Part shown: positions 23,101 through 34,912 of the stretch, in pieces | Position numbering within the stretch: position 1 is the stretch's first letter | How the letters are laid out: each line of letters begins with the position of its first letter | The notes under the pieces: generated by a model | Told to the model about the DNA's origin: nothing | The model's database searches: none | The model's input: the letters and a program-made list of their open reading frames with translations, nothing else | Source: Archegozetes longisetosus | Lineage: Eukaryota > Arthropoda > Arachnida > Sarcoptiformes > Trhypochthoniidae | Length of the DNA stretch: 64,000 nt | Reading direction: 5' to 3' | Assembly: GCA_018873245.2 (NCBI GenBank) | Contig: JAEMBT020000009.1 | Location: 4,084,242-4,148,241, forward strand | Program-made: the position numbers and the translations under genes

Positions 23101-24152
23101 AATGTGAATTAAAATTGCGCTAACACATTAAATTAAGAGCAATGAAGACAAGAAAATCAAGAAACATGAAATCATTTGATTTATCATTTAATTCTAAAAT
23201 TGAAAAAATGAAATTTAAAGTGATCATTGAACCCATTTATTATGACTGGTGTCGTATCGATGACAACGAGGAGTTACTTTTGACCGTTCCTCGCACTAGT
23301 GGACCTCGTAAAAAAGACAACCTCTAAAGGCGATCATACACTCAGAGAGACTGTGTTTGAGAACAACTAGTCAGATATCAGTCAACTGAGACAATTGCTG
23401 GTAATCGAAGACAATACAAGAATTGCCCCAATATTTCCCTCAGTAAAAGCTGTTTCAACACAGGAAACTACACGCCAAATCATAGCTGCTTCTAGTATTT
23501 GTGTTAGCAGTGCTGTTGTGGGCCAATTATCACCAATACCAAGTATGAAAAGAACAATACAGCGTTTTCGACAAGTAGTTCATACTCCAGTCTCGAACCC
23601 ATCGATCTTAATCGAGTTAACTCTACCAATAGAATATACTCAAGCATCTAATGGCGCTGCTTTCCTTATGCGCGGTAGCGGACCTTCAAATGATAGAATG
23701 GTGTTTACAACGACAAAAAATTTGAATTTTAGGTCTCAGAGTTCTAATTGGTTCGCAGATAGGATGTTCAAAGTGAGTCCAGTTTTACCTAAACAGGTTA
23801 ACACCATTCATTCAGCGAAAATTCACAAAGTTATCCCTACTGCTTTAGTCTTAATGTCAAATAAATCGGAAGCTTTCTATAATAGTGTTTATAATGCTCA
23901 GAAAAACTTAAACCAAATCTTGATCCAAACTCTGTTATGAATTACTTTAAACAGGCTTCACCAAATGTCTTTATAGAGCTTTTCCTAATGTTAGGTAAAG
24001 AGTGTGTTTCTTCCATCGTCAGTGTATTTGCCGACAGATTCAGCTACACGATACTATTCTTGAATGAGCCCGAATTTACACTTGAAATCAGGCTTCCGCA
24101 AGTTTACATTTCGTTTCGGTTAAAAGTGTCATTCATTCATTTGAAACTCTGA
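23101..24152 (+). pseudogene. MULE-type (Mutator-like) transposase fragment
   Basis: The open segment 23395-23940 reads MKRTIQRFRQ, then MRGSGPSNDRMVFTTTKNLN, then SNWFADRMFKVSP and NKSEAFYNSVYN. This follows the order found in arthropod MULE transposases (an SxRRxIQRxR region, SGxxDRIxIFTT, then WFxDGTFKxxP with the first catalytic Asp). The next frame (23937-24152) may continue it after a frameshift. The upstream ORF 23142-23327 could be the N-terminal FLYWCH-like part, but I see too little to say so. No intact gene is present. Confidence 0.55.
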
Positions 24153-24439
24153 CTTTCAGTATATTGTATCTAAAACAATGAAAGTTTGAGACCAATGATT
24201 AGCTACTTCAAGAATACTTAGATAAGAAGGTACACGGGAATAAATCAAAGACAACATTCAGAAATTAAAGTTAATATTAAAATAAGTATATCATTCATTC
24301 AGGATATGTATGGTAAATAATAGTTTGAAAGACGATTAATTGTTTACTGAATATGAAAATTAAGAGAATTAATCATTTAAAGTGAGATTTTATATGAAAA
24401 ATTACATTAAGTGAATAATTTACTGATAACCCTTAGAGA

Positions 24440-25803
24440 TTAGTGAGAGATTTCTATTAATTTGAGCAAGAACATAGCGATTATAGAAGTTATCTGTTGG
24501 ATAAATGAAATTATTTTTATAATTTTTTCATCTATTATAGATTTTAACATAACAATTAATTACTCACTTCGTATCCACGAAAGTAGTTAATAATAAATAG
24601 TTTCCAACAATAAAATCCAACTCTTTTCTGGCCCACACTTTCAATCAATGATACCAACTGAAAGTAGAAAACAATTTTCTCAATTTGTATAATTAGTGAC
24701 AAGAATTCTATAACACTTACCTTAATTCTCATAAAAATCGAAACAAATCTGGAGCTTGAAGTGGCCAAAATAGAATTCAAAAGTTTATAAGATTTATTCG
24801 CTTCTAAATTCACTGAAGAGGCAGTATTCATGATGGATAATAACCAAACAGTAAACAGAATTGAACCATAAATGAATAGTATTTTGATAATAAAATTAAC
24901 TTTGACTCCAATCGTTAAAAACAATGTAGAACTTATGATAATAGACAACAATATCCAAACTGTGCATAAGAATTTAGACCAATAAACATTATTGTATTCA
25001 ATAATTTCGGCATATATTGAATCAAGTGATTCTAAAACTTTTGAAACTTTCAGCTGTTTCATTTGACTTTCACTCTTCAAACCTGCCACAATTGTCCTAT
25101 TAATTGATCTGAGTTTACAATTAATGTAAAAGCATAATATATAAAAGTAAACTAACTGATAAATAATAAAATTGTAAACATAATAGAAACTACAAATCCA
25201 GAGAAAAATATGAGGTATTCCAAATATTAAGAATTGTTTTAATGAATATTTAAGACTGAATGAAGCGACAGATAAACTAAATGTGGCTAAAGGCATGACT
25301 ATTTTACAAATAATATTACATAAATAGAATAATATTTTTGACCTTTTAATTATCTTATAAATTACTTCTTCATTTGTGAGACCAATACTTTGAGGTGAAA
25401 CTAATCCCGATAACATCTCAAATGGTTTAAGATATGAAGGCTTTATGTCATTCTTATAATTGTAATAATGAATGATTTGTGAAACAATAGCTATAAATGT
25501 TACAAGAGATGCACAAATGTTGAAATGGATTCTTATATTGAGAATATGGCCAAATTCACCAATAAATATCAGTAAATCTCCACTTTCATCTGACAATAAA
25601 AATAATGAAACAATACAACGAATAAATAGTTGTAAGTTTGATATGAAAATGAATAATGGATTGTGATATTTATTCCTATGAACGAACTCATAAGGAAATA
25701 AAGACAATCCAATTGTATATAAATGAGTTGCAGCCGATTCGATGATAACATTTTGAGGTAAAACTTCTTTTGGATCAAAATTTGTTTTATTTTTACTCAT
25801 CAT
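24440..25803 (-). CDS. Gustatory-receptor-like 7TM protein B
   Basis: Minus-strand exons 25803-24721, 24657-24568 and 24493-24440 join in phase 0 for 408 residues. The protein opens MMSKNKTNFDPKEVLP. Two adjacent Met codons make the exact start uncertain by one residue. Family motifs are SQIIHYYNYKNDIKPSYLKP, SGLVSPQSIGLTNEE, NTASSVNLEANKSYKLLN, then GFYCWKLFIINYFRGYE in exon 2 and ITSIIAMFLLKLIEIS in exon 3. It is a likely chemosensory ion channel of the GR family. Intron 1 is only 63 nt, a multiple of three without an in-frame stop. Unspliced RNA would therefore read through into exon 2 and end shortly after it. The closest relative is gene D in the duplicated block. Confidence 0.75.
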
Positions 25804-26088
25804 AAATTTGATCTAGCTCTTATTTAATATAAGAAAAATTGACTTAAGTGACTATGATATTCTGTTTCAATAAAAAAAATTTTATTTGTTTAAACGTTCC
25901 AATTATAATGATATGAATAATTTCTATTTTCATTGGTTTCTGTAACTATTATTGATTTTCCATTAGTTTCTGCATTATATTCGAATGAAAGTTAATTATC
26001 AGATAATTAGATTTTTAAAAATCGAATGGTCTTCTTTGTAAAATTAACATTATCACTCGTAGACTTCTTAGTCTTATCCAGTTTTAAG

Positions 26089-26748
26089 TAGAGGTGTATT
26101 TATGAAATTCTTTGCACCTGCACCCGCAGTGAAAAAAGTGCGGGTCACCCGCAAAAACCCGCAAATAGACTCAAAAATTTATTTTAATTAAATCGAATGA
26201 AAATACAAATATCAACTATGATTAAGTATAAAATCAATATTCTGTAAAATAATATTAAAATTTGATCTTATAAGTAACGGTTTATCGAGTTATTCTGCAT
26301 CTATTGAAGATCTCCTGTCAATTAAAAGTAATTTAACTGAAGTCTTGCTCAGTGGAAAGATTAGTTACTGGTATAGTTAAAATTCTTTTTGAAATAACGC
26401 TTAGTTTAGGAAATCTGTTCTTATTTTCGTCCTAAAATTTCAACAAACTATCAGTACAGTTGAAATTACTTTGCAGATAGTCATAACCTCTATTATACTA
26501 GTGTTATAGATTTTGTTCATAATCAATGAATTCAAGCATACATTTGTTCATGATGTTAGAATCTTGTGTTATTTATGTAATAGTTGTTGTTGAAGTAATA
26601 CTTATCTCGTTAACCATTAAATTAAGTCTTGATTGCAGATTATTTCAGATGAGGGTGTGAAAGAAAAATATTTGCAAACCCGCACCCGCTATAAACCCGC
26701 GGGTACCCGCACAGACCTGCGGGTGCGGGTTTAAAATGCGCACCTCTA
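26089..26748. mobile_element. hAT-type non-autonomous element (660 bp) rich in ACCCGC motifs
   Basis: The ends TAGAGGTGTATTT and GCGCACCTCTA are inverted repeats of the CAGAGGTG type seen in hAT elements. Subterminal regions are full of GCGGGTGCGGGT and ACCCGC units, very GC-rich in this AT-rich locus. The flanking 8-mers GTTTTAAG (26081-26088) and ATTTTAAG (26749-26756) differ at one base. The duplicated block at 56979-56986 has a single GTTTTAAG and no element, which is a clean empty site. Confidence 0.8.
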
Positions 26749-26756
26749 ATTTTAAG

Positions 26757-28960
26757 TCAATTATCGATTTATCAAATTAGTCTATTTCCAATTTTTTGAA
26801 ATAATCGCCTTATCTTTACCTATTTTACACACATTGTTTTGAAACTTTGCGTGACAAAAACGAATTTTCTGGATACATCAAATTTTAAGTGAAGTGGAAA
26901 AGTCCAAATGTGCCTCTTCTCCAATTTAGAAGATATAAAAGGCTTCAACTTATATGAACATATTTTCGGTTCTTTTACTTTACTTTGAGTGATTCGTATT
27001 GACTACTTTGTTGATCTTCAACTTTTGTCCCAAAGGATTTCAATACTTTTCTTCATACAATCCAAATTAACATTAAAATAAAGGTTTATAATTTACTTAA
27101 ATTCTTCAAATCGATAATTCATATTGTTGAAAAGCGAAAAATCATTACTAAATAATACTATTAGAAATTTTATGAATTTTATTTATGTTCAGTAATAATG
27201 AGCTATGTATAAAACTGCCATAGATAAAACTCCATAATTTCAATAGCTTACTATTTATTATTATTAGAATAAATTTTTATGATTATATACTTTCTCATTT
27301 TTATATAGATCGAATTATTAGAGATCACGAAATAGGTTTAACAACTATGAAATGCTCTCTAAACAAATGTCACTCAGTACTGGAAAACGTTTATCTGATA
27401 TTTTTCTTATAACATATTAACTAATAAGGAATAGATGTAATAATTTAAGCGGCAGCTATGAAATATAAAACATTATTTTCAACGTTCCAAGCATGTTATC
27501 AACGTTTATATTTTTAACATTTGTTGATAGCGAAAATCCCTGATTTGAGTTTGCGCTTTATGTCCTTTGTCAGACATTTTAAAAGCTTTAACTTTTTCGC
27601 AGATGCATGAAATCTAATAATCTGTCACAAATGTGTTTACTTTACATAATTTCTCAACTTTTTATTTGGCTGTTACAAGACTTTTAGTCTGACTCTAGTT
27701 TTATGTCTAAAGTTTTTATTTATTTATTAAGTTAACTTTCTTTTAATTTGATTGTTCAAACTTTTTCATTTGGATTTCTTTTATATTTTGTTTGTATATT
27801 TTCAAATAATTAAACTTTAATTTTTGCTTTCGAAAGCTTCAACAACACTAGTATTAACTTATTTATTGCAAATAGTTTTTTCGGTGCAGTTTTAGCTTTG
27901 ATTGACAGAAATATCAGTAAAAGATTGAAACTCAAAGATAATTGTGGTTTAAATATCAAAATCGGTAAATTAACCTCTGGTGAGACTATGATCATACTTA
28001 AATTTTTATGATTTAGTATTTAGTCATTTGTAATTAATTTTGAGGTAATCCTAAATTTTCAGGAGTTCTGTACATAAAATATGAGTACTATTCAGTCAGG
28101 GTAGACAACTTCCAAAACATAAGATTCAATATTTAAATTGAAATTATATTCTAGCTAAAAATATTTTCATTGGTTTTTCTACCCAAATTAAGACTTATAA
28201 GCTTAAAGAAATGAAAGTATTTTCCAAAGAAATATTATTGACAATGTTTTTAACTTTCTTAACGAGAATTCTAAGATTTTAACATTATGGCATATGAAAA
28301 AAGTAGAAACTTGAGAGATAAGTTTAAGATCAACTGCTTTACTATTAAAACAACCATAAACATCACTATATATGAATGTTGTCTTTCAGATCAGAAAAAC
28401 CGAAAATAGAAATGGAATATGCGCGCGTTTTAAAAGCTTAGTATTTAAACGATGAATCCAATTTATGTTAAAGGTGTAAAATGAGGAATCTGTTTCTTTC
28501 AACATTTCTTTTGGTCAATGGACAAGTTAGAGAGTTCCCATTTTCAAAGTATTTTGCAATACATGTATTTAAGGGAACTCATCTTTAAGCTTAAGCATCC
28601 TTACGTTTATAATGCAATGTTCAACTACTGATTCTGAAGAATGATTTGCTCGTGACGACCATTTAAAGCGAATGGAAACTGTAGTGGTTCTACTCAATCA
28701 GTATTTAGGGTTTGGAGGTTCAGGCGCAAAGTGGAAAGCTATCATTTCATCATCATTACTCCAGCATTTTGATTCATAATCCAAGTCATTTGAATCCTAC
28801 AAAATAATCGTTAATTTTGTCTTTTATTAAAAATAAGGACAAATCATAGAATGACTATAGCTCAACTAAGTAACAGTTTTAAAATAACTTACGTTCTTTC
28901 ATAATTCTTTATTTAAACTTTTTATGGGTAATAAACCTCTAATCAATAAAACAAGGAACT
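26757..28960. other. Upstream flank of GR-like gene B, duplicated, no gene
   Basis: This stretch is nearly identical to about 56987-59180. Short open frames occur in both copies (for example 27995-27810 and 58214-58029 on the minus strand), but they have no recognisable motif and differ by ordinary substitutions. I leave them as non-coding. Confidence 0.45.
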
Positions 28961-29755
28961 TTTTTGATTATATGACAACAGGAACAACCAGAAAAATCAA
29001 TCAAAATTTGGACAGATTCTGTATGACAGAACAGAACATGACAAAAGCCTATCAAAATCTCAAAGACGAGCTTCTGTTGAATTAGGAATTAAAAGAACTT
29101 CTCTTCGAAAAATGACAGAAGAGCTCGGATTGAATCCATATCATCTCAGCCGACTCATGCATGCATAAAACGATGCCAATTCTGATAAGTCGAGTTTTGT
29201 AACGAGTGGTTACAAATAATTGACAAAATTCTCGTTGATCGCACAATCTGGTCAGATGAGAGTGTATTCAAATTAAATGAACACGCGAATCGTCGTAATT
29301 GCGTTCACTGGGCAGATAACCCGCGTTTGAAAAAGAGATTAAAGCTTCTGGTGTTTGTGTGTGGGCTGGAATTTAGTCTGACACTATCATTGGCCCTATC
29401 CTTTTTGATGATGAATGAAGAGGAATACCTCAAAATGCTTGAAGATGATTTTTGGCCTAATAAATTTAATGAGAATCATAACATATGGTTCCATTAAGAT
29501 GAAGTCCCTTCCACTTTGATAGAAAAGTTCGTGAATTTTCAACAAAAATTTCTGAACTCTTGGATTGGTCGTAAAGGGGCTGTTGAGTGGCCATCGAGAT
29601 CGTATGACTTGACTCCTTCAAATTGTTTGATGGGGAGTTACAAAAGAAAAAGTTTACGCTAGAATTATGTCAACGCGTTTGCCAATCAGTATCCGGTCGC
29701 CTTCAAGAATTACTTATGATAGAAAGTAAGTAGTTCGCTGGTCATAAATATATTA
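28961..29755 (+). pseudogene. Tc1/mariner-type transposase relic in duplication copy 1
   Basis: Broken frames read RRASVELGIKRTSLRKMTEE then GLNPYHLSRL, a helix-turn-helix start. Later frames read VCVWAGI, IIGPILFDDE, LEDDFWPNKF, NSWIGRKGAVEWPSRSYDLT. The final part corresponds to the WP-RSPDLxP region with the last catalytic acid of Tc1/mariner proteins. Many stops show it is dead. The same relic lies in copy 2 at about 59190-59960, so it predates the duplication. Terminal repeats are not recognisable. Confidence 0.6.
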
Positions 29756-30245
29756 TTCGATATATTAAATATGTATTTAATTCTGACTGTGATTCTTATT
29801 TTATGTCATTTCATTTTCGTGCAATAAATTTTCAAAGACCTATAATTATAAGTGTCCACATTGTAAGTGCAAAGTTATTTAGAACAATTTTCATTCTCAT
29901 ATACACTTGTGAATTGTTGTTAAAAGGTATCACAATCACACCATATTTTAACATTTTAAACAAAATTTTTACTTGTAGATAGACCAAACATAAAACATCA
30001 AAAATGAATCCAGCTCTCAAGCTTTTTTGTATGTCAATTATAACTTTAACGTTCTATCGTTTTGTCTACGCTTTTCATGTTTTCTAGGAAAAGTTTTAAA
30101 ATCCAACAGTTAATTGCTGACTAACACAAAAGACAGTGGCGTAGAAATACCGAAAGATTTTAAGAGCTTTGTCAAGAACTTTGACTAGTTTTCAATTGAT
30201 TTGAATATTTTACATGAATGAAAATATTATTGTTATTTCTCAATA
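29756..30245. other. Intergenic, nothing identified
   Basis: The open frame on the minus strand at 30020-29832 is hydrophobic in part but has no recognisable family motif, and it lies in ordinary AT-rich DNA. Confidence 0.3.
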
Positions 30246-30247
30246 TA

Positions 30248-31887
30248 CACAAAATGAAAAAACTGTGGAAACGCTCAAAAAAAATCTGAAGTTGAGACTT
30301 TGAAGTCAAATAAGTTTGTCATCTCTGAACCGATTTTAATCAAATTAGGCTTATTTTGATTATTTATCGGTCTTTAACGTAATACAAATAGATATTGAAC
30401 TTAATTGAAGGGTTCTTAATAAGTTGGGATCAAATAAAGCAATAAGTGTTTTCAAAGTGGCAGTAAATGAGTGAACATTTCGGGAAAATAAAGAAAAAAG
30501 TTTTAATCTAGAGATTAATAACAAGTGTTGCCTCCTTTTACATCAATGACTTTCTGCAGTCGCTTCGGTATGCTGTCCACGAGACTATCGATGTACTCCT
30601 GAGGAATAGTCTTCCAAACATCAAAAAGTGATTGTCTAAAGACTCCGATGTCTTCCCGGGCAGACTTTGGCACCGATTTATCCAAATAGTCCCAGAGATG
30701 TTCAATGGGGTTGAGGTCTGGGCTCTGTGGCGGCCATTCGAGAGTTTCGACATTGTTTTCGGCGATCCATTTCTTAGCCAATCGAGAAGTATGTTTGGGA
30801 TCGTTATCGGATTGAAATATAAAGTCGTCCTTAATTTCCAACTCTTCAGCCGATTGGAACAGATTCTTGTCCAGAATGTCAACATAGACTTTGGCGTCCA
30901 TTGTGGACGGAATATCAGTAATACACCCGACTCCGGAGGCGGCTAAACATCCCCAAACCAGTATTGACTTCTGGTGTTTTGTGATCGGGTTTGTTGTGGA
31001 TCTCTGCAGACCTTCTCCTCTTTTCTTAAAGACTCTGACTCGTCTTTTCGAGTTTTTGAGCTCAAACTTAGACTCATCAGACTATAAAACTCTTCGCCAA
31101 TAAGACAATGGCATCTTCTTGTACTTCAGAGCAAATGCCAGTCTTTTGATTCGATTCTGTTTACTAATCATAGGCTTTTTAGTAGCGAATCCACTATAGA
31201 ATTGTTTTCTTTTATTCTGTTTCTAACTGTTCGAACAGACACTGACTTTTTAGGTGTGTGCACCTGATCTCGAACCTCATCAGCGGTTAGTTTTCGGTCT
31301 TTACTAACCAAACGATTGATTAACCGATCAGTGCGTCGAGAGGTACAACGCTTTCGCCCACTTCTGTACAGGTTTTGAGCGGTTCCGAAGGTCTTAATCT
31401 TCTTGATTGTCTTCCAAACACCCGATTTAGTGCAACCGAAGTGGTCAGCGATTGTTTGGTAAGACATTTTATCTTCAATTCTCATTTTATACATTAAGAG
31501 TTGTTCGGATTCTGAGAACTCGCCATAGCGTATCATTGTTTGGATCAATTGGTGATAATTGGTGTTTATTTATAAGATAATAACCTTTTCTTAGTATTCA
31601 AAGCCTTTCGAACACAACTACACATTAATTCGAGCACAAACTGCGCAATTCGTTAGCGTTAACTCAGTTATTGCCGCTAAAAAATAGGTATTGATTTACT
31701 TAATCTTTAATTCTAACCAACGTTTTAGTCCGATATCGAAGTTTTTTATATCATTTTAGAGATCGATAAACAATATTCAAAATAAGCCTAATTTGATTAA
31801 AATCGGTTCAGAGATGACAAACTTATTTGACTTCAAAGTCTCAACTTCAGATTTTTTTGAGCGTTTCCACAGTTTTTTCATTTTGTG
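30248..31887 (-). mobile_element. Tc1 transposon with long terminal inverted repeats
   Basis: The left end (CACAAAATGAAAAAACTGTGG, continuing about 120 bp to TTAGGCTTATTTTGA) is repeated almost perfectly in inverse at the right end. TA flanks both sides. The transposase lies on the minus strand between the repeats. Near-identical ends and few coding lesions suggest a fairly recent insertion. Confidence 0.85.
30515..31548 (-). pseudogene. Tc1 transposase, one frameshift and one stop
   Basis: The first segment (31548-31168) holds paired helix-turn-helix domains (YQTIADHFGCTKSGVWKTI, RKLTADEVRDQV, SVRTVRNRI). After a one-base shift near 31200 the frame resumes with KKPMISKQNRIKRLAFALKY. A TAG replaces the Trp codon before SDESKFEL, which has the first catalytic Asp. 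The last segment (30901-30515) has FQSDNDPKHTS (second Asp) and WPPQSPDLNPIEHLWD (Glu), spaced as in the DD34E class. It ends DVKGGNTCY. Two lesions separate it from a full-length frame. Confidence 0.85.
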
Positions 31888-31889
31888 TA

Positions 31890-32708
31890 TATGTTTGCTT
31901 CAGGTCAGATTTTCACAAAATTTAAAACTTGAAGATATTGCTTGAAAAATATTTTACTTTAACGAATCTGAGTCACTAAATGAAGTTTTGACTACAAGAG
32001 AAGCCTCTTCTCTACTTTCAAAAATTAAAAGAGCCTCTTGATAATGCCCTCAGATTTAATGCCAACATTTTGCTCGCAGTCCCCTTTAAATGTCTTAATA
32101 AAAGCACAAAATACAATACAATAATATTTTTTAATCAAATTCAAATTTAATTAAAAAATGCTTAGCTGAATCTCTTCTGTAACTTGCACCCGCAACTTTC
32201 TTCAGTCTTACGATGAGAAAATTTAATTTATTGGGATGCCTATACTTTGCATAGCTGATATAGTATGCTTTATTTCGTATTGAAGCATTCTTTGTAGAGT
32301 CTTCATTTTATATCCAAGAGAAAAAACGAGAAATTTTGAATGAAAAGCAAGAAATGCCTGTTTCCTTGCGTTGCGATGAAAAGCGAGGAAACTCCTCGTT
32401 TGATGAGATTCTTAATCAAAAGAGCATTTTAATAAAGATAAAACCAATATCAAAATCGATATTCAGTATCGAGTTTTAGTAATTAAGCCTCACTTACTAA
32501 TCGAATATTTTTTGAATATGAGCTTTACGTTTATGACTAAAACATTAAAAATTCTCATTACAGTTTTCATATAGTGAATTGAATGAAGACATTTTTTCAA
32601 ATTGTGTTAGTATAGAAAAATTTTAAAATTTATTTCAAGTTTTTATTTTATTAAAGTAAAATAACCAAAGAAAATATTTATGTGAAAGGCGGACATAGTA
32701 ACGAGAAA
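31890..32708. other. Intergenic, nothing identified
   Basis: AT-rich DNA; a small inverted repeat around 32335-32400 (AAAAGCAAGAAATGCCTG and nearby GAGGAAACTCCTCG) is the only structure seen. Confidence 0.3.
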
Positions 32709-33212
32709 TAGAGTGACCACATGTCCTCCTTTATGGAGGACAGTCCTCTATTGACAAATTTTGTCCTCTGTCCTCCCAGGGGTCAGAGGAGGACAATACA
32801 ATGTCTTCCTTTACAATGAGCACTAAAATTTCCTGAGACTAATTATTTCTTATGTTTTATATGCAAAAGTCAAATTATACCCTTTTCGTAGTCAAAGATA
32901 GTATAATTTCGCATATATATACATTATAAAGGGAACAATTAGGAGGTTTATACATAAATATAGTGCAATCATACGTTTGACTTATCAAATACATGTGACG
33001 TGATTATAAAAATTTTAATCAAAACAATCCCTCTTTTTAATTGTGAATCACAATGTCTCAGAAGATGAGCAAAAGAATATAAGAAGTATTCATTTAGACA
33101 GAAATTGTATTAAACTAAATAATATGTGAATAAAAAACAAAAATGTCCTTCTCTGTCCTCCTTTTCGATTGCTTAAGTCCTCCCGTACAGCAGTTATGAC
33201 GTGGTCACTCTA
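32709..33212. mobile_element. hAT-like MITE (504 bp), TAGAGTGACCAC ends
   Basis: TAGAGTGACCACATGTCCTCC at the left is inverted as GACGTGGTCACTCTA at the right, with GTCCTCC repeats just inside both ends. It resembles the element at 48449-48974 in end sequence and layout. I do not see a matching 8-bp duplication at this copy. Confidence 0.6.
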
Positions 33213-33639
33213 AGTTACGCATATTCATATCTATTGGCTATGGTTTTAGACCTCTGTAAGTCGACTTATTAAAACTCAAAATACATAACATGCATTTTTA
33301 CGGTAGACATCCATTGAAAAAAAAGTTTTATGCTATTGTAAATAATCTGACGCTATTGAGTTAATGTTAATGAAGAAAATTAACACATTTCTAAATCTAC
33401 AGATGAAAAAGGCTAAAACCACATTTCAAAATGCTAAAAAACTTTAAACACAAATTTTTATTCTTGATCTAATCTAAATGATTAATTTCTGGAAATTATG
33501 ATTAAGATGGGTGAAATTAATTCTTTTGGATTTCACAAGAAACCGAAAGTGGTTTATGTAGGATTTGATAAGAGGTTTTTGACTAGATATGCTTACAGAG
33601 GTATAAAACCATAGCCGATAGATACGAATATGTGTAACT
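33213..33639. repeat. MITE with 48-bp inverted repeats (AGTTACGCATATTC)
   Basis: AGTTACGCATATTCATATCTATTGGCTATGGTTTTA at the left is the imperfect inverse of the right end at 33590-33639. The pairing includes CTCTGTAAG/CTTACAGAG. It abuts the hAT-like MITE. It has no coding content and no clear target-site duplication. Confidence 0.55.
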
Positions 33640-33934
33640 TTGTATTTTTTTATTCTAAAGAGTTGCTCTATCTAAATACCAAATTTCATTAAAAAATATT
33701 AATGAGAACTTAGGCTAAAAAATTTCGTAGTCGCCTACGTATATTTTGATATAAAATCGCACCTAGAGTTATTAATTTTTAATTTTTATGTTCGCAAGAA
33801 TTGTGTTTAAACTATTTTTCATGTAATTATGCTCTATCGTGAAAACTATTATTTACTAAACATTTTCCAAATGAATGGTCTACTTATTTAAGTGTCAGCT
33901 TTAATGTCTGTATTATAAATCATTTATGGATTAT

Positions 33935-34512
33935 ATACACGTTTCCAAGAGAGTAACTAGGACAAGAAGAACGCTTGTATCTCTGCGCTAGGCGATCTGA
34001 TTTTGATCCGGTTTGTTTTAAAACGTAGAAAAATGTTCAAGAAATGTCATTAAAATTTCATAAATTTATCTAAACTTATAATAATTTTTTTGAGAAGACA
34101 AATAAAAATCACTTTAAATTACAAATTATTATAAAAATGTAACGCTTTATGGTAACCTACACTGTGAATGACCCCCGAAGTGAGTTGTGTTGATTGTAAA
34201 CAAACTTTTGTTTGAAGTGAAAGTGATTTATCATAATTTACTTTAATTTTAAACAATTTCTAATCATTTAATTCTAGTTTTAATTAAATGCATTAACATT
34301 GTTTTTTTTATTTAAAATTTGTGATTTTGAACGTAAACTATCATTTAATGGTCATTAACTTTATAATTAATCGGAATGAACTTATGAAATTTTAATATGA
34401 CATTTCTTGAACATTTTTCTACATTTTAAAACAAACCGGATCAAAATCAGATCACCTAGCGCAGAGATACAAGCGTTCTCCTTGTCCTAGTTACTCTTTT
34501 GGAAACGTGTAT
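33935..34512. repeat. Foldback element with about 130-bp inverted arms
   Basis: ATACACGTTTCCAAGAGAGTAACTAGGACAAG at the left is inverted at the right (ending CCTAGTTACTCTTTTGGAAACGTGTAT). The pairing extends through GCGCTAGGCGATCTGATTTTGATCCGG and AAATGTTCAAGAAATGTCAT, about 130 bp per arm. The centre (34100-34380) is AT-rich without coding signal. Confidence 0.65.
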
Positions 34513-34912
34513 TTGGAAAAGTAAAAAATCTATTTATTTTTATAAAACTAAAAATCTAACGATATTCTCCTCTGATAGTGATTATGTATAGGTTGAAACT
34601 TATAATGAATATTCTTATGAATTCTATGAATACGCAATGAAGGGTAAAAGTTTAATAACATTTATGAATCAAACGCACCTTTCATTTGACAGTCTATCCT
34701 CAAATTCATCATGTGGAGTATGAATAATATATAATCAGAGTACACGATAAGGTAAAAGTTCATAACGATAACGAGAAACAACAGATGTAATCAATTAAAT
34801 TGAGTAATCAAGAAAAAATTGGTGATTAAAAAATGTTTGTTGAATTTCATACAATATCAATAAATAAAATGTGAATAATAAATAAAGTAATTAAGCCAAA
34901 TATTTTAGGCTA

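Larger units (their letters stand above)
24285..29755. repeat. Segmental duplication, copy 1 (GR-like gene B and flank)
   Basis: This block is repeated in the same orientation at about 52075-59975. It contains GR-like gene B, about 3 kb of upstream sequence and a decayed Tc1/mariner element at its right end. By eye the non-coding parts differ at about 5 per cent of positions. Copy 1 uniquely holds a 660-bp hAT-type insertion (26089-26748). Copy 2 uniquely holds the 3.1 kb transposon in intron 1 of the GR-like gene. Confidence 0.85.

Noticed and set aside
27810..27995. 61-codon minus-strand frame, also present at 58029-58214
   Set aside because: Present in both duplication copies only because the DNA is recently duplicated; no motif or splice context supports translation.
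30632..31103. Plus-strand frames opposite the Tc1 transposase
   Set aside because: Antisense shadows of the minus-strand transposase.
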